Below, piece by piece: positions 6,522 to 7,938 of a stretch of 7,938 bases of DNA. How positions within the stretch are numbered: position 1 is the first letter of the stretch; every line of letters starts with the position of its first letter. The DNA is from Propionibacteriaceae bacterium (lineage in GTDB: Bacteria > Actinomycetota > Actinomycetes > Propionibacteriales > Propionibacteriaceae): positions 1 to 7,938 of the forward strand of contig JAGXHS010000137.1 in the NCBI GenBank assembly GCA_024636075.1, in the 5' to 3' direction. Under the pieces are notes generated by a model. That model did no database searches and had not been told where the DNA came from. It saw only the letters and a program-made list of their open reading frames with translations. Position numbers and translations under genes: made by a program.

Positions 6522-7856
6522 TCAGCCAGCATGGCTGCGGGATGAGATCAGCGCGTTGACCCATCGAGCACGCGGATCGCAGTCGACCAGCAATGCCTTC
6601 ACCAGCAGCGAGCATGGCAGTGCGATCAGTGCGCCGAGGGGACCAAACACCCAGGCCCACAACAGCAACGAGATGAACGACAGCGTCGGCGTCAAGCCGA
6701 CCGCGTCACCAGCGAACTTGGGTTGGATGATCGACTGCACCACGAAGTTCATCACGCTGTAGGCGCCGACGACGATCAGGGCGGACACCCATCCTTGGGC
6801 GAACAGCGCCAGCAGCGCGGGTGGTACCAGGCCGATGACGAAACCGACGTTGGGGATGTAATTGGTCAGAAAGCTGAACAGCGCCCAGACCAGAGCCAAC
6901 GGGATACCCAGACCGACCAGCACTACACCGTCCAGAGTCGCCACGATCAAACCGAAGACCGTCGTGACCAGCCAGTAGCGGCGGATCCCTTGGGCGAAGG
7001 CCTCGAGTCCGCTGACCAGCTGCGGATGGCTTTGGGCGGCGGCGTCCATCCGCTCGTCCATGCTGGTCACATCCATGATCATGAAGATCAGGGTGACCAC
7101 GAGCACCAACAGCAGCGACAGGGTGCTCTGGGTGCCGGAGAGCAGGCCACCCAGGAAACTGAGGACACTCTGTGGATTTACGCTTTTGAGCTGGTCCAGG
7201 ATGACGCTCTCGGAGAAGCCCAGCCGGGACAGCAGACTCAGAGACTGGCGGTACAGCATGTTCAGTTCACCGGTGTAGCGGGGCAACTCGCCCACCATGG
7301 CGGCGATCGAGTAAGCCAGGCCCAGCACGAAAGCGACCAGCACCACCATCACCGACATCCCCGCGACGATGGCGGACAACCAACCGGTCACCTTGTGCCG
7401 GTTGAGGAATCGGTGCAGCGGGTACGCGGTGATCATCAGATTCAACGCCAGGAAGGCCGGCGCCAGGAAGGCAGCCAGGTTCTTGAACAGCGTCAAGGAC
7501 AGGCCGATCGCCGCGACGGCCACCAGAATCAGCACGAAACGAGGGAGTCCCGATTCGGGATGTTGCGCCGATTCCTGATGACCCTCGTTCCCGACGTCCT
7601 GGATGGCCGGCGCCGTGCTGCGTTCAGCCCCTTCGATGTCGGTGGCGTCGTGCAGGTCCTTCAGTGATGATTCCCTCGTCGGAAGCTCGTCGAGCGGGTG
7701 GGTCTCGGGCGTTGGCGGCTGTGAGGTCGCTGAGAGAGCCGGGTCGGTCACCCTGGCGCGGGCTGCCTCGCGATCGTCGTGTGCCACGACAGCAGCTTCA
7801 GCAACCGCTTCGTCGCTGAGCCGTTGCTCGCGCCGCGGCCTCCTGGGCAACTTCAC
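6522..7856 (-). CDS. AI-2E family transporter, multi-pass membrane protein
   Basis: This 444-residue protein belongs to the AI-2E (TqsA/YdiK/PerM) family, integral membrane proteins proposed to export small molecules. The autoinducer-2 role was shown for only a few members, so the substrate here is unknown. Residues 1-104 are hydrophilic and highly charged, rich in Arg, Glu, Ser and Pro, and probably a disordered cytoplasmic tail. Hydrophobic segments follow at about 105-122, 126-145, 159-185, 231-262, 297-332, 336-356, 360-377 and 390-425. Family landmarks are LTNYIPNVGFVIGLVPPALL near 330-349, IIQPKFAGDAVGLTPTLSF near 376-394 and WVFGPLGALIALPCSLLVKA near 402-421. The start is GTG at 7856, with AGGAG at 7866-7862 and a 5-base spacer. 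It is read in the same direction as clpP1, 95 bases upstream of it, and a candidate promoter lies in that gap. No functional tie to the Clp protease is evident. The tail is longer than I expect for most members. Confidence 0.88.
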   Translation of the reverse strand: MKLPRRPRREQRLSDEAVAEAAVVAHDDREAARARVTDPALSATSQPPTPETHPLDELPTRESSLKDLHDATDIEGAERSTAPAIQDVGNEGHQESAQHPESGLPRFVLILVAVAAIGLSLTLFKNLAAFLAPAFLALNLMITAYPLHRFLNRHKVTGWLSAIVAGMSVMVVLVAFVLGLAYSIAAMVGELPRYTGELNMLYRQSLSLLSRLGFSESVILDQLKSVNPQSVLSFLGGLLSGTQSTLSLLLVLVVTLIFMIMDVTSMDERMDAAAQSHPQLVSGLEAFAQGIRRYWLVTTVFGLIVATLDGVVLVGLGIPLALVWALFSFLTNYIPNVGFVIGLVPPALLALFAQGWVSALIVVGAYSVMNFVVQSIIQPKFAGDAVGLTPTLSFISLLLWAWVFGPLGALIALPCSLLVKALLVDCDPRARWVNALISSRSHAG

Positions 7857-7861
7857 CGCTT

Positions 7862-7866
7862 CTCCT
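7862..7866 (-). promoter_or_regulatory. Ribosome binding site supporting the GTG start of the AI-2E-family gene
   Basis: AGGAG on the minus strand is followed by AAGCG and then GTG (7856-7854). It supports this start, and so the long hydrophilic N-terminal tail, over an internal one. Confidence 0.7.
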
Positions 7867-7920
7867 GTCTCGTGGTCGGCATCAGCATATGGGATCGAAC
7901 TGTCGCGCAGACATCACGAC

Positions 7921-7938
7921 CTGTCTCTTATACACATC
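7921..7938. other. Tn5/Nextera mosaic-end adapter sequence, not genomic
   Basis: The final 18 bases, CTGTCTCTTATACACATC, match 18 of the 19 bases of the Tn5 transposase mosaic end used in tagmentation libraries, in read-through orientation. They sit exactly at the window end and are AT-rich against GC-rich surroundings. Genomic sequence therefore ends at or before 7920, and the region upstream of the AI-2E-family gene is cut short. Confidence 0.95.

Noticed and set aside
6523..6537. CAGCC-N5-GGCTG hairpin at the stop of the AI-2E-family gene, considered as a terminator
   Set aside because: It has a 5-bp stem, overlaps the stop codon and is not followed by a T tract. That is too weak to call.
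6723..7667. Long plus-strand open frame (314 codons) opposite the AI-2E-family gene
   Set aside because: The product is made almost entirely of Gln, Asp, His, Arg and Gly, as expected from the antisense of hydrophobic membrane codons. The opposite strand encodes a recognised family.
7921..7938. Terminal sequence as a native Tn5/IS50 transposon end
   Set aside because: It is the hyperactive mosaic end used in library kits, sits exactly at the window end and has no transposase or target duplication with it.

Overview
The window is high-GC DNA with actinobacterial gene content and order: two adjacent, different clpP genes followed by clpX, together with a ROK sugar kinase, an MscS-type channel, an AI-2E-family membrane protein and a PdxA-family dehydrogenase. 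The tandem clpP1-clpP2-clpX arrangement, frequent GTG starts and GC-rich third codon positions all fit Actinomycetota. I cannot name the genus.

Layout. Bases 1-921 (+) hold a PdxA-family dehydrogenase cut off at its 5' end by the window edge. Bases 922-1083 continue in the same frame after its stop and look like coding DNA without a start, probably a gene remnant. A hairpin at 1107-1126 separates it from an MscS-family channel gene (1202-2047, +). That gene converges, with a 16-base gap, on a block of six genes read on the minus strand. In transcription order, from high to low coordinate, these are an AI-2E-family transporter (7856-6522), clpP1 (6426-5797), clpP2 (5785-5138), clpX (5053-3771), a small multi-pass membrane protein of unknown function (3759-3133) and a ROK-family sugar kinase (3014-2064). 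No stretch of 300 bases or more lacks a gene. The largest gap is 922-1201.

How the genes work together. ClpP1 and ClpP2 form the mixed two-ring serine protease core known from actinobacteria. ClpX is the AAA+ unfoldase that feeds substrates into it. The 11-base gaps at the clpP1/clpP2 and clpX/membrane-protein junctions suggest one transcript with coupled translation. A strong ribosome binding site and a hairpin precede clpX, so its dose may be set separately. The transporter, the ROK kinase, MscS and the PdxA-like enzyme have no evident functional link to the protease.

Data quality matters here. The last 18 bases match the Tn5/Nextera mosaic-end adapter and are not genomic. clpX carries a single missing base (between 4445 and 4446) that breaks the frame inside the AAA+ domain; restoring one base gives a normal 427-residue ClpX. 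An assembly or sequencing error is the likeliest cause. I see no mobile element, CRISPR array, tRNA, rRNA or defence-type system, and no convincing sign of an undescribed system.
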